Shown piece by piece: positions 34,894-43,952 of a stretch of 64,000 nt of DNA. Position 1 is the stretch's first letter; each line of letters starts with the position of its first letter. The DNA comes from Desulfovibrio sp. ZJ369. Its GTDB lineage: Bacteria; Desulfobacterota; Desulfovibrionia; Desulfovibrionales; Desulfovibrionaceae. The translations under genes and the position numbers were made by a program. The notes beneath the pieces were generated by a model that did no database searches, was not told the DNA's origin, and worked only from the letters and a program-made list of their open reading frames with translations. The DNA lies in assembly GCF_011039085.1 (NCBI RefSeq), contig NZ_JAAKEI010000001.1, forward strand, positions 82,636-146,635, read 5' to 3'.

Positions 34894-35487
34894 TTACTTC
34901 TTGAAGATATCCGTCTTGGTGACGTTCATGATTCTCATAGCCTGGCTCTTGTCCTCATTCCTGTACGCGATGCGCATCTCATTGCCCGCCGTCCAGCTAT
35001 ACGGAGGCAGATCAAGCAGATCGGCCGGCACCCTGAAGGTCACCAGCGCGTTCAGGCGCGTGGAATACACGGTTACGGTGCTCTGTTCCCTGTCGATGAC
35101 CGGGAAGGTCTTGCCCGCAACCTTGGGATGATTCTTCTTGATGTTCTTTTCCACGTCCGTGAACTCCACAGGCACCACCTCCACGCTCTTGGCGGAGGGA
35201 TCATAGATGAGCACTTCGGACTTGGCGAGGTTAATCATCAGGCGGCCGCCCACATCGGGAAGCGGACCCATGTCCCTGGCTTCCGGGGGCAGTTTGAAGG
35301 TATGCACGCCGCCGCTGTAATGGGGATTAAACTGATCGTGGTTGACGTCCACCACAATGGTCAGGGTCCTGGCGGTCGGGTCAAAGGCCACGCACCGGCC
35401 CTGCTCCACGCCTCCGTCAAAATCACAGGCTGTGAGCAGCGCAAAGGAGAGGGCCAGCGCCAGCGACAGCAGAATACGTATTTTCAT
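34894..35487 (-). CDS. Exported lipoprotein of unknown function
   Basis: A signal sequence with lipobox (LLTAC, Cys about residue 21) precedes a mostly beta domain with no recognised catalytic motif (KSVEVVPVEFTDVEKNIKKN, STVTVYSTRLNALVTFRVP). It has 197 residues. It resembles the DUF4881-type lipoproteins I associate with Desulfovibrio, though I cannot confirm that by search. It is encoded 12 nt downstream of the TauE-like permease, so it is part of the same sigma-54 operon and may be a periplasmic partner of that transporter. Confidence 0.65.
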   Translation of the reverse strand: MKIRILLSLALALSFALLTACDFDGGVEQGRCVAFDPTARTLTIVVDVNHDQFNPHYSGGVHTFKLPPEARDMGPLPDVGGRLMINLAKSEVLIYDPSAKSVEVVPVEFTDVEKNIKKNHPKVAGKTFPVIDREQSTVTVYSTRLNALVTFRVPADLLDLPPYSWTAGNEMRIAYRNEDKSQAMRIMNVTKTDIFKK

Positions 35488-35499
35488 GGCTTGTCTCCT

Positions 35500-36564
35500 T
35501 TAGTTGCCGACGGCCTGTTGCTTCTTGGCGGCCAGTTCCGCCTTGGCGCCCTGCACCATGCGAATCGCGATGTAAATGGAGATGATGCTTACAAAACCCA
35601 GCACTTCCACCGTGGCCATGGGGCCGAACAGCCAGGCCAGGGAGGGGAATTCGGCCTGCAGAAGCTTGAGCACCACGGACATCAGGCAGCCGAGCACAGC
35701 CAGACCGAACACGATGCGGATGCCGTAGCCCTTGACGTACTTGGTGGCCACAACGCCGATCTGCGCGCCGATGGCCGCGCCGCAGAGCATGATGATGGCC
35801 GCGAGCAGTTCCACGCGTCCCTTGTAGGCATACGAGGCTGTGCCGTACAAACCGGAAATGGCCACTTCAAAAAGGTCCGTGCCCACGGCCAGATGCGTGG
35901 GGCAACCCACCAGATAGACCAGGGCGGGCATGCGGATCAGGCCGCCGCCGATGCCCAGAATGCCCGCCAGCCAACCCGTGAACAGACTCACGATGATCGG
36001 CAGCCAGGCCGAGCAGGTGATGCCGGCGCGCTTGAAATGCACCATGGGAGGAATCCTGAAGGACTGCAGCTTGGAGGCCCAGTCAAGGCCCACGGCCGTC
36101 TTGTCAAGTTCCTGCTTGTGGGCCTTGGCCTCGCGTTCCTTTTTGCGGCGCAGGGCCACGTCATGAAAGACCAGCCAGGCCAGCAGAATCAGGAGCACCA
36201 CATAGAGCCAGCGCACGACCTTGTCCACACTCCCGATGCGTTCCAGCCACATGACCATCTGCGCGCCGATTTCCACGCCGATCACCGTGCCCACCAGCAT
36301 GGTCAGGCCAAGGACGTAGTCCACGTTGCCGAATTTGCCGTGGCGCATGGTGGAAATCAAGGATTTGCCGGCCATCTGGGCCACGTCCGTGCCGATGGCG
36401 AACGCCATGGGAAAGCCCAGGATATTCAGGCCCGGAGTCACCATCCAGGCCCCGCCCAGGCCGAAGAAACCGCCAATGATCCCGACGCCCAGCCCGAGAA
36501 TGATCAAACCGGGCCAGAAAATGTTCACGCCGGAAATGGGCATCAAAATATACAGCCAATCCAT
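35500..36564 (-). CDS. TauE/SafE-family anion exporter
   Basis: Inner-membrane permease of the sulfite / organosulfonate exporter family. It is Gly-rich with about eight helices and two family half-repeats (GLGVGIIGGFFGLGGAWMVTPGL near residue 25 and GWLAGILGIGGGLIRMPAL near 205, both shown in part). A central cytoplasmic loop (about 150-185) carries RRKKEREAKAHKQELD. It has 354 residues. It lies in a three-gene operon with an upstream small membrane protein and a downstream lipoprotein, behind a consensus sigma-54 promoter. Substrate is unproven; sulfite or a C2 sulfonate would fit the likely lifestyle. Confidence 0.85.
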   Translation of the reverse strand: MDWLYILMPISGVNIFWPGLIILGLGVGIIGGFFGLGGAWMVTPGLNILGFPMAFAIGTDVAQMAGKSLISTMRHGKFGNVDYVLGLTMLVGTVIGVEIGAQMVMWLERIGSVDKVVRWLYVVLLILLAWLVFHDVALRRKKEREAKAHKQELDKTAVGLDWASKLQSFRIPPMVHFKRAGITCSAWLPIIVSLFTGWLAGILGIGGGLIRMPALVYLVGCPTHLAVGTDLFEVAISGLYGTASYAYKGRVELLAAIIMLCGAAIGAQIGVVATKYVKGYGIRIVFGLAVLGCLMSVVLKLLQAEFPSLAWLFGPMATVEVLGFVSIISIYIAIRMVQGAKAELAAKKQQAVGN

Positions 36565-36582
36565 ATCTGCCTCCTTTCCGGG

Positions 36583-36885
36583 CTATTTTTCCGCCAGTTC
36601 GCGATGTTCGAGGTCAATGCCGATATGGCGCATGACGACGTCTGCCAAAAGACCGAGGATCGTGCCGAGGATCGGAATGATGATCATGGTCAGAATGGCG
36701 AAGAAGAAATGGCTTTCATTATACATTTCCGCCCACCAGTACAAAAGGCCGTCCAGTTTGCGCGTATCGGCCACAATGACCACGTCGGCCTTTTTCTTGG
36801 CCGCCAGTGCCAATGACGGCATAAGCACGGGCAGCATCAGCGCGCAGCCCGTAAGCCAGATCCAAAGCCTGCGCATTTTGTTCAT
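36583..36885 (-). CDS. Small membrane protein encoded ahead of the TauE-like permease
   Basis: A probable signal or first helix lies at about residues 7-28 (LWIWLTGCALMLPVLMPSLALA), then a short soluble stretch with VVIVADTRKLDGLLYWWAEM and a second helix at about 58-82 (FFFAILTMIIIPILGTILGLLA). It has 100 residues. The ATG at 36885 follows GTGGAGGATGTT. The stop is 18 nt before the permease start. Function unknown; position suggests an accessory subunit. Confidence 0.65.
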   Translation of the reverse strand: MNKMRRLWIWLTGCALMLPVLMPSLALAAKKKADVVIVADTRKLDGLLYWWAEMYNESHFFFAILTMIIIPILGTILGLLADVVMRHIGIDLEHRELAEK

Positions 36886-36987
36886 AACATCCTCCACTGT
36901 GTTGGGTTTGCCCCAGGGGGCGACGCCTTGGCCAAAGTCTGCGACCGCCCGTTCCAAAACCACTTGCCGATAATTTGTGAAAATTAA

Positions 36988-37003
36988 AGCAAAGGCCGTG
37001 CCA
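36988..37003 (-). promoter_or_regulatory. Consensus sigma-54 promoter of the TauE operon
   Basis: On the minus strand: TGGCACG, 4 nt, TTGCT. This matches the -24/-12 consensus with the GG and GC at the correct spacing. The first operon ATG is about 105 nt downstream. The neighbouring divergent gene encodes a sigma-54 activator-like protein. Confidence 0.85.
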
Positions 37004-37069
37004 TTGCACGATCACAGACAGCTAGCTCGCCGCAAGCGCGTCCGGGTTGCCCCATTGCGGCGGATTTGC

Positions 37070-37098
37070 TTGTCAATGTTTTTTTTCTCGCCTATACT
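37070..37098 (+). promoter_or_regulatory. Sigma-70-type promoter for the activator-PEP synthase-like pair
   Basis: -35 TTGTCA (37070-37075), 17-bp spacer, -10 TATACT (37093-37098), 40 nt upstream of the activator ATG. Confidence 0.7.
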
Positions 37099-37137
37099 CG
37101 GTTCATGCTTGCGCTTTTTTGCGCAAAGAGGAGGAGA

Positions 37138-39720
37138 ATGCGCATCTTCAGCTCCCTCTCCCGCAGCGGATCGCTGCAAAACGCCTCTTTTTTTCTGAAC
37201 CGCAGCCTTGCAAAGCGCATGCTGCTCCTGGGCCTGCCGCTGCTCGCCCTGGTGCTGCTGCTGATTTTTTTCCTTACCGGGCGAAGCATTGAAAGCATCG
37301 TCAATCGCGCAATAGCGCGCAACGCGCAACTGCAGGCCCAGGCCATCAGCCTTGCCCTGGAACAAATCCTGGTGGAAACGCGCAACCAGTTGCTGATTCT
37401 GGCCGCAGGCTCCATGGATCGGCAGGATATGCTGCGCAGGCTCAAATTCCGCGCCCAGGCCGAAGGTCTGCGCTACCGCGAAGTGGCCTTCATGGGCCTG
37501 AGCCCTGAAAAACGCTTTCTGCTCCTGAACTACGGCGGCGAGATCATCGTCATCCCCCCCCAGACGGCTCTGGATACGCCGGCCAGCCCCTTTCAGACCA
37601 TCAGCGCGGGGCAGCGCCCCGGCCATGTCAACGTGAGCCAGCCGCTGGAAGTGGTCTACCCCATGGTGCGGATCAACGACTCCCTGCAAAGCCTGCCCTT
37701 GTATGTCATCCGCTTTTCCACTCCCATTTATGACGGGGAAGGGAATTTCCAGGGCATTCTGGTTCTCTCGCTGGATCTTGAGGTCCTGCGCGACGCGGTT
37801 TCGCTCTTTTCCTCCCCCGAAGCGCCGATCAACGCAGGCAGCGAAAGCACCCGCATCCGCAGCTTCTTTTTCGACAAGGAGGGCTGGATGCTCTTTCAAT
37901 CCGAAACGACGGACAAAAACAGCAAAGAAAGCGCGCTGAGCTCGGACGCGGTGCGGGCAGGCTTTCGCGGGGATTTCGGCCGGCCCGGCTTCAGCGTCGC
38001 CTTTCGCCCCGGACCGGAGCATCTCAATTACTGGAACATCGTGGCCGACGTGCAGAACGGCCATGCCGGGCAATTTTTCCTTGCCAACGAGGCCACAGCC
38101 TGGAGCGACGGGCAATTGCGGGTGGAAGGCGTCAGCTATGCGCCCGTGACGTTCATGCCCAATGCCGAAGGGCCGCGCACCGTTCTGGGCGGCCTTGCCG
38201 TGCTGGACACCAGCTTCACGGCCACGCACACGGGCCTGCAACTCGTGGGCACCTATGTCTTGTGTTTTCTGGGGGGCTTGCTGCTGCTGGGGCTGAGTCT
38301 CTGGTGGCTCGCCCGGGGCATGGGCAGACATTTGAACATTCTCAGCGCCGAGCTGCAAAGCCGCAACGAGCATGACGACGCCGCAGCCCTCTGCCTGCCG
38401 CGCCTGCCCCCGGAGCTGGAAAGGATCAAGCAGAATATCAACGTGCTTCTGGAACGCCTGCGCCTGGCCAGAGCCGACCAGATCTCCCAGGAGGCCATGC
38501 AGACCGCCCAATGGCAGCGGGAACCAGTTGAAGGCCTGCCCAGTCCCGCCGCGCTGCCCGAAAAAGGCCTGGTCGGAACTTCCGCGCCCATGCAGGCCCT
38601 GCACAGCCAGATTCAAAAGGCCGCGCAAGTGCTTGCCGATGTTCTGATCGTGGGCGAAACCGGCACGGGCAAGGAGCTGGTTTCCCAGGCCATCCACAGC
38701 CTGAGCCGCCGCGCCGACGGTCCCTTTATCACCATCAACTGCGGCGCTCTGGATGAAACCCTGCTGATGGATACGCTCTTCGGCCATGTGAAGGGCGCGT
38801 TCACCGAGGCCAGGCAGGCCCGCAAAGGCGCTTTTCTGGCCGCTGAAGGCGGAACCCTGATGCTGGACGAGATAGGCAACGCCACGCCCAAAGTCCAGCA
38901 GGCCCTGCTGCGCGCCCTCTCCACCCGGAGCATCCGGCCCTTGGGCAGTGATCACGATCTGCCTTTTGACACCAGGATCATTGCGGCCACCAACGCCGAG
39001 CTGCACGGCGAGGCCCAGGACGGCTCCTTTCGCGAGGACTTGTATTACCGCCTCGCGGTCCTGACCATCCGCACACCGCCCCTGCGGCGGCGCAAGGAAG
39101 ATATCCCGGCTCTTGTGGTCTATTTTCTGGCCCGCGCCGTGGAAGCCTCCGGTGCGGGCCATGCCCGCGCGCTCCCCAAAATCAGCCGCGGGGCTCTGGA
39201 CAAGCTCATGCGCCACCATTGGCCCGGAAATGTGCGCGAGCTGGAAAATACCCTGACCAGGGCGCTGACATTCTGCGAGGGGCACATACTCTATGCGGAA
39301 AATATTCAGTTCGGGCCCGGTTCGCCGCCGCCTCCGGCGCATCCTGCAAAAAAAGACGCTCTCGCCCATCCCGAAGCTGACGCCGCCGCTCCGGAAAACA
39401 ACGGGCCTGCGGAAAGGACGCCGGACGCCCGGCCCGACGCCACGGCCCAGGCCGCCGGGCCGGCCACGGATACGACGTTGCTCAACTACCGCCAGCGGGC
39501 GCTGCTGCCCTGTCTCAAGGATCGGGGGAGCATCAGCCGCCAGGAATATCAGGCCCTGGCCGGAGAAGGCATCTCCATGCGCACGGCCCAGTATGATCTG
39601 CAATTGCTGGTGCAGCTCGGCCTGATGTATAAGGTGGGCCGCGGCCCGGCCCAGCGTTATATGTTTACGGCGCGCCCCGGCGTCGCGGATGACAGGCAGA
39701 CGGAAAAAGGAGCCTCCTGA
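37138..39720 (+). CDS. Membrane-anchored sigma-54 activator-like protein with GAFTEA loop
   Basis: TM1 is at about residues 22-44, an extracytoplasmic Cache-like sensor region at about 45-360 and TM2 at about 365-388 (VLCFLGGLLLLGLSLWWL). A coiled linker leads to a sigma-54 AAA+ domain (about 475-715) with Walker A GETGTGKE and Walker B GGTLMLDEI. A Pro/Ala-rich spacer and a winged-helix-like domain (about 785-845: GISMRTAQYDLQLLVQLGL) end the protein, instead of the usual Fis HTH. The sigma-54-contact motif GAFTGA reads GAFTEA. It has 860 residues; the ATG follows GAGGAGGAGA. The next gene overlaps by one base, so the products are coupled. It probably senses an external ligand and acts on the divergent TauE operon. 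Confidence 0.82.
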   Translation: MRIFSSLSRSGSLQNASFFLNRSLAKRMLLLGLPLLALVLLLIFFLTGRSIESIVNRAIARNAQLQAQAISLALEQILVETRNQLLILAAGSMDRQDMLRRLKFRAQAEGLRYREVAFMGLSPEKRFLLLNYGGEIIVIPPQTALDTPASPFQTISAGQRPGHVNVSQPLEVVYPMVRINDSLQSLPLYVIRFSTPIYDGEGNFQGILVLSLDLEVLRDAVSLFSSPEAPINAGSESTRIRSFFFDKEGWMLFQSETTDKNSKESALSSDAVRAGFRGDFGRPGFSVAFRPGPEHLNYWNIVADVQNGHAGQFFLANEATAWSDGQLRVEGVSYAPVTFMPNAEGPRTVLGGLAVLDTSFTATHTGLQLVGTYVLCFLGGLLLLGLSLWWLARGMGRHLNILSAELQSRNEHDDAAALCLPRLPPELERIKQNINVLLERLRLARADQISQEAMQTAQWQREPVEGLPSPAALPEKGLVGTSAPMQALHSQIQKAAQVLADVLIVGETGTGKELVSQAIHSLSRRADGPFITINCGALDETLLMDTLFGHVKGAFTEARQARKGAFLAAEGGTLMLDEIGNATPKVQQALLRALSTRSIRPLGSDHDLPFDTRIIAATNAELHGEAQDGSFREDLYYRLAVLTIRTPPLRRRKEDIPALVVYFLARAVEASGAGHARALPKISRGALDKLMRHHWPGNVRELENTLTRALTFCEGHILYAENIQFGPGSPPPPAHPAKKDALAHPEADAAAPENNGPAERTPDARPDATAQAAGPATDTTLLNYRQRALLPCLKDRGSISRQEYQALAGEGISMRTAQYDLQLLVQLGLMYKVGRGPAQRYMFTARPGVADDRQTEKGAS

Positions 39721-42284
39721 TGAACGCCGTGGATACCGTGCGGAAACTGTTGGGCCTGACGCGACGCATCAGCCGGGAAAAGGCCATGGCCGTCTTTACC
39801 CGGCGTTACGCCTCCTTCAAGGAACTTTTGCAGGCCAACGCGGATCTCGCGGGCATTCTGGCCTCCCTGGACGCGGCCCAGCGCGGCGAGCGCAGCCTGG
39901 AAATCGGCCAGGTGCGCAAAGAGGCCCGGCGGGCTATTTTTCAGTGCGAACGGATGGCGGGCTGTCTCAACGACATGTCCTCGCAGCGCCATGCGGAGCT
40001 CGGCGCGGTGGTGGAAGCCATCAGCGAGCGCATTGTGCGGGAGCTTGAGCAGTACGCGCGCGGGGACGTGACCTCCCTGACGCTGCCGCTCAGCGAAGTG
40101 GACGCCAGCATGGCATACAGCGTGGGCGGCAAAAACGCCAATCTCGGCGAGTTGCGCAATATGCTGGATATGCCCGTGCCGCGCGGTTTCGCCATTACCA
40201 TCAAGGCCGGAAGCCTCTTTTTGCTGCGCAGCAACAGCCTGTTCAAAAACATCTACAGCCAGCTGCGCTCCGTGGACGCTGAAAAGCCGTCCACTATCAG
40301 CGCGGCGGCCCGGGAAGTGGAGCGGCTGATCCTCAATGCCCCGGTGCCCGATGAAGTGAGCGGCCCCATACTGGCGGCCTGGGACGAGGTTTTCGGCGCG
40401 GAAAGCGATATTGTGGCCGCCCTGCGCTCCAGCGCCATTGCCGAAGACGGCGTGCAGTCCTTTGCCGGGCAGTACCGCAGTATTCTGGGCGTCACGCGGC
40501 AGGATCTGCTCATGGCTTTCAAAAAGGTGGTGGCCAGCCTCTTTTCCCCCCGCGCCCTGGCCTACCGGGCCGTCCACGGCTACGCCCTGGACGCCACGGG
40601 CATGGGCCTGTGCTGCCTTGAAATGGTGCGGGCCAAGGCGGCCGGAGTCGCGTTTTCCAGGCATCCTGTGGATCTGCGTTCCAACTGCGTGCTGATCAAC
40701 GGTCTCTGGGGCCTCGGGGAAATGGTGGTGGACGGCACGGGCACGCCGGATCAATGGCTGGTTTCGCGCGCCACGCGGCGCATAAGCCGCGAAACCGTAG
40801 CCCATAAGGAGGCGCGGCTGCTCCTTGTGCGCAAGGAGGGCAAGGTTGAAAGCGAGGTCGTGGACGTGCCAGAGACTCTGCGCGACGTGCCCTGCCTCAG
40901 CCATGCCCAGGTGGAACAGTTGGCGGCCCTGGCCCTGACCCTGGAACGCCATTATCAGTATCCGCAGGATCTGGAATGGGCAGTGGATGAGGAAGATCGG
41001 ATCATCCTGCTCCAAACCCGGCCCATGTGCCTGGACTGCGGCGCCGAAATCGCCGCGCCCGCGCTGGGGCATATGCGGCCCCTGCTGCGCGGGGCGGATG
41101 TGGCGGCCAAGGGCGTGGGCTGCGGCCCCGTGGTCCTGGCCCACCCCGACGAGGATCTCACCCACTTTCCGGAGGGCGCGGTCATGCTTTTGGCCCACTC
41201 CTCGCCCAACGCCATGCCGGCCATGCCGCGAGCCGCGGCGGTCATTGCCGAAACAGGCAGCCTGACCGGGCATATGGCCTCCATCTGCCGCGAGTTCGGC
41301 GTGCCCACGCTGATGAATCTGCCGGGCGCGCTCAGCCTGCTCACGCCGGGGCAGGTCGTCACGGTGGACGCCCTTTCAGGACGCGTTTTCAAGGGCGAGG
41401 TGCCGGAATTGCTGGCTCTGAGCCTGAGCCGCAAGCTGCCCAGGGCCGATACGCCCGCCCTGGTTCTGTTGCGGCGGATAGCGCCGCATATTCTGCCCTT
41501 GCACCTGGTGGACCCGCAATCGGAACTTTTCACGCCGGGCAACTGCACCTCGCTCCACGATGTCATGCGTTACGCGCACGAATTAAGCTATACGGAGATG
41601 TTTCTGCTCTCGGACAGCGTCTCGGAGAACAGCGCGGGCGTGGCCAGCCGCCTGCAATGCGCCGTGCCGCTGGATCTGTATGTGATTGATCTGGGCGGCG
41701 GCCTGAAAAAACCGGAAGCTGCGCTGGTCGGGCCGGAGGATGTGACCAGTGTGCCTTTCCGGCAGCTTCTGGACGGCATGCTCCACCCGGCGGTGCGGGC
41801 CAACGGCCCCCGCCCTGTGAACATGCGCGGCTTTCTCTCCGTGATGGGCCAGAGCATGATTGGCGGCAATCAGCAGAACGGCGCGCGCTTCGGCGAACGC
41901 AGCTACGCCATTGTTTCCGATCGCTACCTCAACTTTTCCTCGCGTGTGGGCTATCATTACGCCATTCTGGACACCTGGTGCGGCGACACGCTCAGTAAAA
42001 ACTATATCCGTTTTGAATTTGCGGGCGGCGCGGCAGGAAGCGTGCAGCGAGCCCGGCGCGTGCGCTGCATCGGCCTGATTCTCACGGAACTCGGCTTTAC
42101 CGTCGTGGTCAACGGCGATAGAATACGGGCGCGCTACCAGAAATACCCCAAGCTTGAACTGCTCTCGCGCTTGGATCAACTGGGGCGGCTTTTAATCATG
42201 ACCCGCCAGATGGATATGCTCATGGTGGACGACGAGGCTGTCCAGGCCTATGCCGCCAAATTTCTCAACGGCGAATACCATTAG
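39720..42284 (+). CDS. PEP synthase / pyruvate phosphate dikinase-like protein with atypical C terminus
   Basis: It has an N-terminal helical domain (about 1-120), then a PPDK ATP-grasp domain (about 130-440: GGKNANLGEL, SSAIAEDG, GLGEMVVDG) and the swivelling phosphohistidine domain (about 480-560: ETGSLTGHMASICREFGVP, with the expected His). The usual C-terminal PEP/pyruvate TIM barrel is not recognisable; instead about 270 residues (about 580-854) of unassigned sequence follow. It has 854 residues. The ATG overlaps the activator stop (TGATG). It may phosphorylate a target other than pyruvate, or act as a rifampicin-phosphotransferase-like enzyme; the true substrate is open. Confidence 0.8.
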   Translation: MNAVDTVRKLLGLTRRISREKAMAVFTRRYASFKELLQANADLAGILASLDAAQRGERSLEIGQVRKEARRAIFQCERMAGCLNDMSSQRHAELGAVVEAISERIVRELEQYARGDVTSLTLPLSEVDASMAYSVGGKNANLGELRNMLDMPVPRGFAITIKAGSLFLLRSNSLFKNIYSQLRSVDAEKPSTISAAAREVERLILNAPVPDEVSGPILAAWDEVFGAESDIVAALRSSAIAEDGVQSFAGQYRSILGVTRQDLLMAFKKVVASLFSPRALAYRAVHGYALDATGMGLCCLEMVRAKAAGVAFSRHPVDLRSNCVLINGLWGLGEMVVDGTGTPDQWLVSRATRRISRETVAHKEARLLLVRKEGKVESEVVDVPETLRDVPCLSHAQVEQLAALALTLERHYQYPQDLEWAVDEEDRIILLQTRPMCLDCGAEIAAPALGHMRPLLRGADVAAKGVGCGPVVLAHPDEDLTHFPEGAVMLLAHSSPNAMPAMPRAAAVIAETGSLTGHMASICREFGVPTLMNLPGALSLLTPGQVVTVDALSGRVFKGEVPELLALSLSRKLPRADTPALVLLRRIAPHILPLHLVDPQSELFTPGNCTSLHDVMRYAHELSYTEMFLLSDSVSENSAGVASRLQCAVPLDLYVIDLGGGLKKPEAALVGPEDVTSVPFRQLLDGMLHPAVRANGPRPVNMRGFLSVMGQSMIGGNQQNGARFGERSYAIVSDRYLNFSSRVGYHYAILDTWCGDTLSKNYIRFEFAGGAAGSVQRARRVRCIGLILTELGFTVVVNGDRIRARYQKYPKLELLSRLDQLGRLLIMTRQMDMLMVDDEAVQAYAAKFLNGEYH

Positions 42285-42474
42285 AGCGTTTTGCTAGAGC
42301 GGTTTGCTAATGAAATGAGCTAAACGCTCTGGCAAGGCGAAGCCATGCCCGCCGTGCGCGTCAGCCGCTGGCGGCTGTGCCGCCTTACGGATGACGACAG
42401 CAGAGATAGGCGCAGGCGCAATTTACTTGCGCCGTTAAGCGCCGGAACGAGCGTTTCAAAAGAAATATGCTCTA
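42282..42474. repeat. Modular palindromic element starting at the PEP synthase-like stop
   Basis: It is the longest copy. It starts with the gene's TAG stop: TAGAGCGTTTTGCTAGAGCG, then the opening hairpin …TTTGCTAAT/ATGAGCTAAACGCTCT, GCGAAGCCATGCCCGCC, CTTACGGATGACGACA, the GGCGCAA/TTGCGCC hairpin and the ending AATATGCTCTA. The doubled start suggests nesting of two openings. Confidence 0.82.
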
Positions 42475-42523
42475 ACCGGATGGCCGGAAAGCCGCCCGCG
42501 CAACCGCTTCTTCAGGACAACTC

Positions 42524-43936
42524 ATGAGCAATCTTTTTCGCGCCATACCCGCCGTTGACCTCTGCCTGGAGGCTTTGACGGCCGCCGATCCGGGGCTGGC
42601 CCAGGCGCCGCGCGCCCTGTTGCGCGAGCTGACCGCCGCCTTCTGGGAGCAACGACGCCAGGATATCCGGGCCGGGCGCTGCCAGGAGTCCGCCGCCCTG
42701 GGCCTGGACGCGCAGTTGCCCGCCCTGCTGGCTCATGTCCGTTCCGGCTTGCGCCCCTGCCTGCGGCCGGTGCTCAACGCCACGGGCGTTGTGATCCACA
42801 CCAATATGGGCCGCTCGGTCCTGGCCCGGGAGGCCCGTGCCGCCGTGGCCCTGGCCGCTCAAGGCTATTGCAACCTGGAGCTCGACCTGCGCAGCGGCGG
42901 GCGCGGCAGCCGTTATGATCTGGTGGAAGGGCTGATCTGCCGCCTGAGCGGCGCGGAGGCCGCGCTGGTGGTCAACAACAACGCCGCCGCCGTGCTCCTC
43001 GTGCTGGACACCTTCTGCAAGGGCGGCGAAGTCATTGTCTCGCGCGGGGAACTGGTGGAGATCGGCGGCAGCTTCCGCATCCCTGACATAATGGAAAAAA
43101 GCGGCGCGCATCTGCGGGAGGTGGGAGCCACCAACCGCACCCATCTGCGGGATTACGCCGCGGCCATCACTGAGAACACCCGCGCCCTGATGCGCGTGCA
43201 TACCTCCAATTACCGCATTGTGGGCTTTCATTCGGCCGTGTCCCTGCCGGAGCTGGCGGCTCTGGCGCGCGAGCACAGGCTGCCCCTGATTGAAGATCTC
43301 GGCAGCGGCAGTTTTACGGATTTTTCATCCTGCGGCCTGCCCAACGAGCCCACTGTGCCTTTTGTCCTGGCCCAGGGAGCGGATCTGGCCACCTTTTCCG
43401 GGGACAAGGCGCTCGGCGGGCCGCAGGCCGGGATCATCGCGGGCCGCAAAGTGCTGGTGGACGCGCTCAAGGCCAATCCCCTGACCCGCGCCCTGCGCTG
43501 CGACAAGCTCTGCCTGGCAGCTCTGGAGGCCACACTGCGCCTTTATCTGGACCCGGAAAAGGCCAGAGAGCGCATCCCCACTCTGCGCAGGATCGCCCGC
43601 CCGGCGCGCGAGCTGGCGCGCGAGGCCAGCGCGCTGGCCGCCCGCCTGCGCAAACATCTGGGCCCGGCCTGCCGGGTGAGTTTGCGGCCCGATGTCTCGC
43701 GCGTGGGCGGCGGAGCCTTTCCCCAATGCGATCTGCCCACCACCCTGGTTTGCCTCAAACCGGCCGCCATGAGCGCCACAGCCTTGAAAGCCGCCCTGCT
43801 GGACGCGGACCCGCCCCTGCTCGGCCGCCTGGAGGAAGAAAATTTCTGCCTGGATCCGCGCACCCTGGAGCGGCCTGACTGGAACGCTGCCCTGCGGGTT
43901 CTGCAAAGGGCGTTGTGCGCGCCCAGCCAATCATAA
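42524..43936 (+). CDS. selA: L-seryl-tRNA(Sec) selenium transferase
   Basis: PLP-dependent conversion of seryl-tRNA(Sec) to selenocysteinyl-tRNA(Sec) using selenophosphate. The PLP Lys lies in ATFSGDKALGGPQAG (about 288-302). Other family motifs: VLNATGVVIHTNMGRS, GRGSRYDLVEG, VVNNNAAAVLL, RVHTSNYRIVGF, IEDLGSGSF. It has 470 residues, matching the family. selB and selC are not in the window, but their presence elsewhere is implied; selenoproteins such as formate dehydrogenase are usual in sulfate reducers. The aminopeptidase gene starts 17 nt downstream. Confidence 0.96.
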   Translation: MSNLFRAIPAVDLCLEALTAADPGLAQAPRALLRELTAAFWEQRRQDIRAGRCQESAALGLDAQLPALLAHVRSGLRPCLRPVLNATGVVIHTNMGRSVLAREARAAVALAAQGYCNLELDLRSGGRGSRYDLVEGLICRLSGAEAALVVNNNAAAVLLVLDTFCKGGEVIVSRGELVEIGGSFRIPDIMEKSGAHLREVGATNRTHLRDYAAAITENTRALMRVHTSNYRIVGFHSAVSLPELAALAREHRLPLIEDLGSGSFTDFSSCGLPNEPTVPFVLAQGADLATFSGDKALGGPQAGIIAGRKVLVDALKANPLTRALRCDKLCLAALEATLRLYLDPEKARERIPTLRRIARPARELAREASALAARLRKHLGPACRVSLRPDVSRVGGGAFPQCDLPTTLVCLKPAAMSATALKAALLDADPPLLGRLEEENFCLDPRTLERPDWNAALRVLQRALCAPSQS

Positions 43937-43952
43937 CTGACAAGGAAACACG

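Noticed and set aside
37138..39720. Interpretation of the GAFTEA activator as inactive
   Set aside because: Natural variants at this Gly position (for example Asp) are known to me in other activators, and a perfect sigma-54 promoter lies next to the gene; inactivity is not supported enough to call it.
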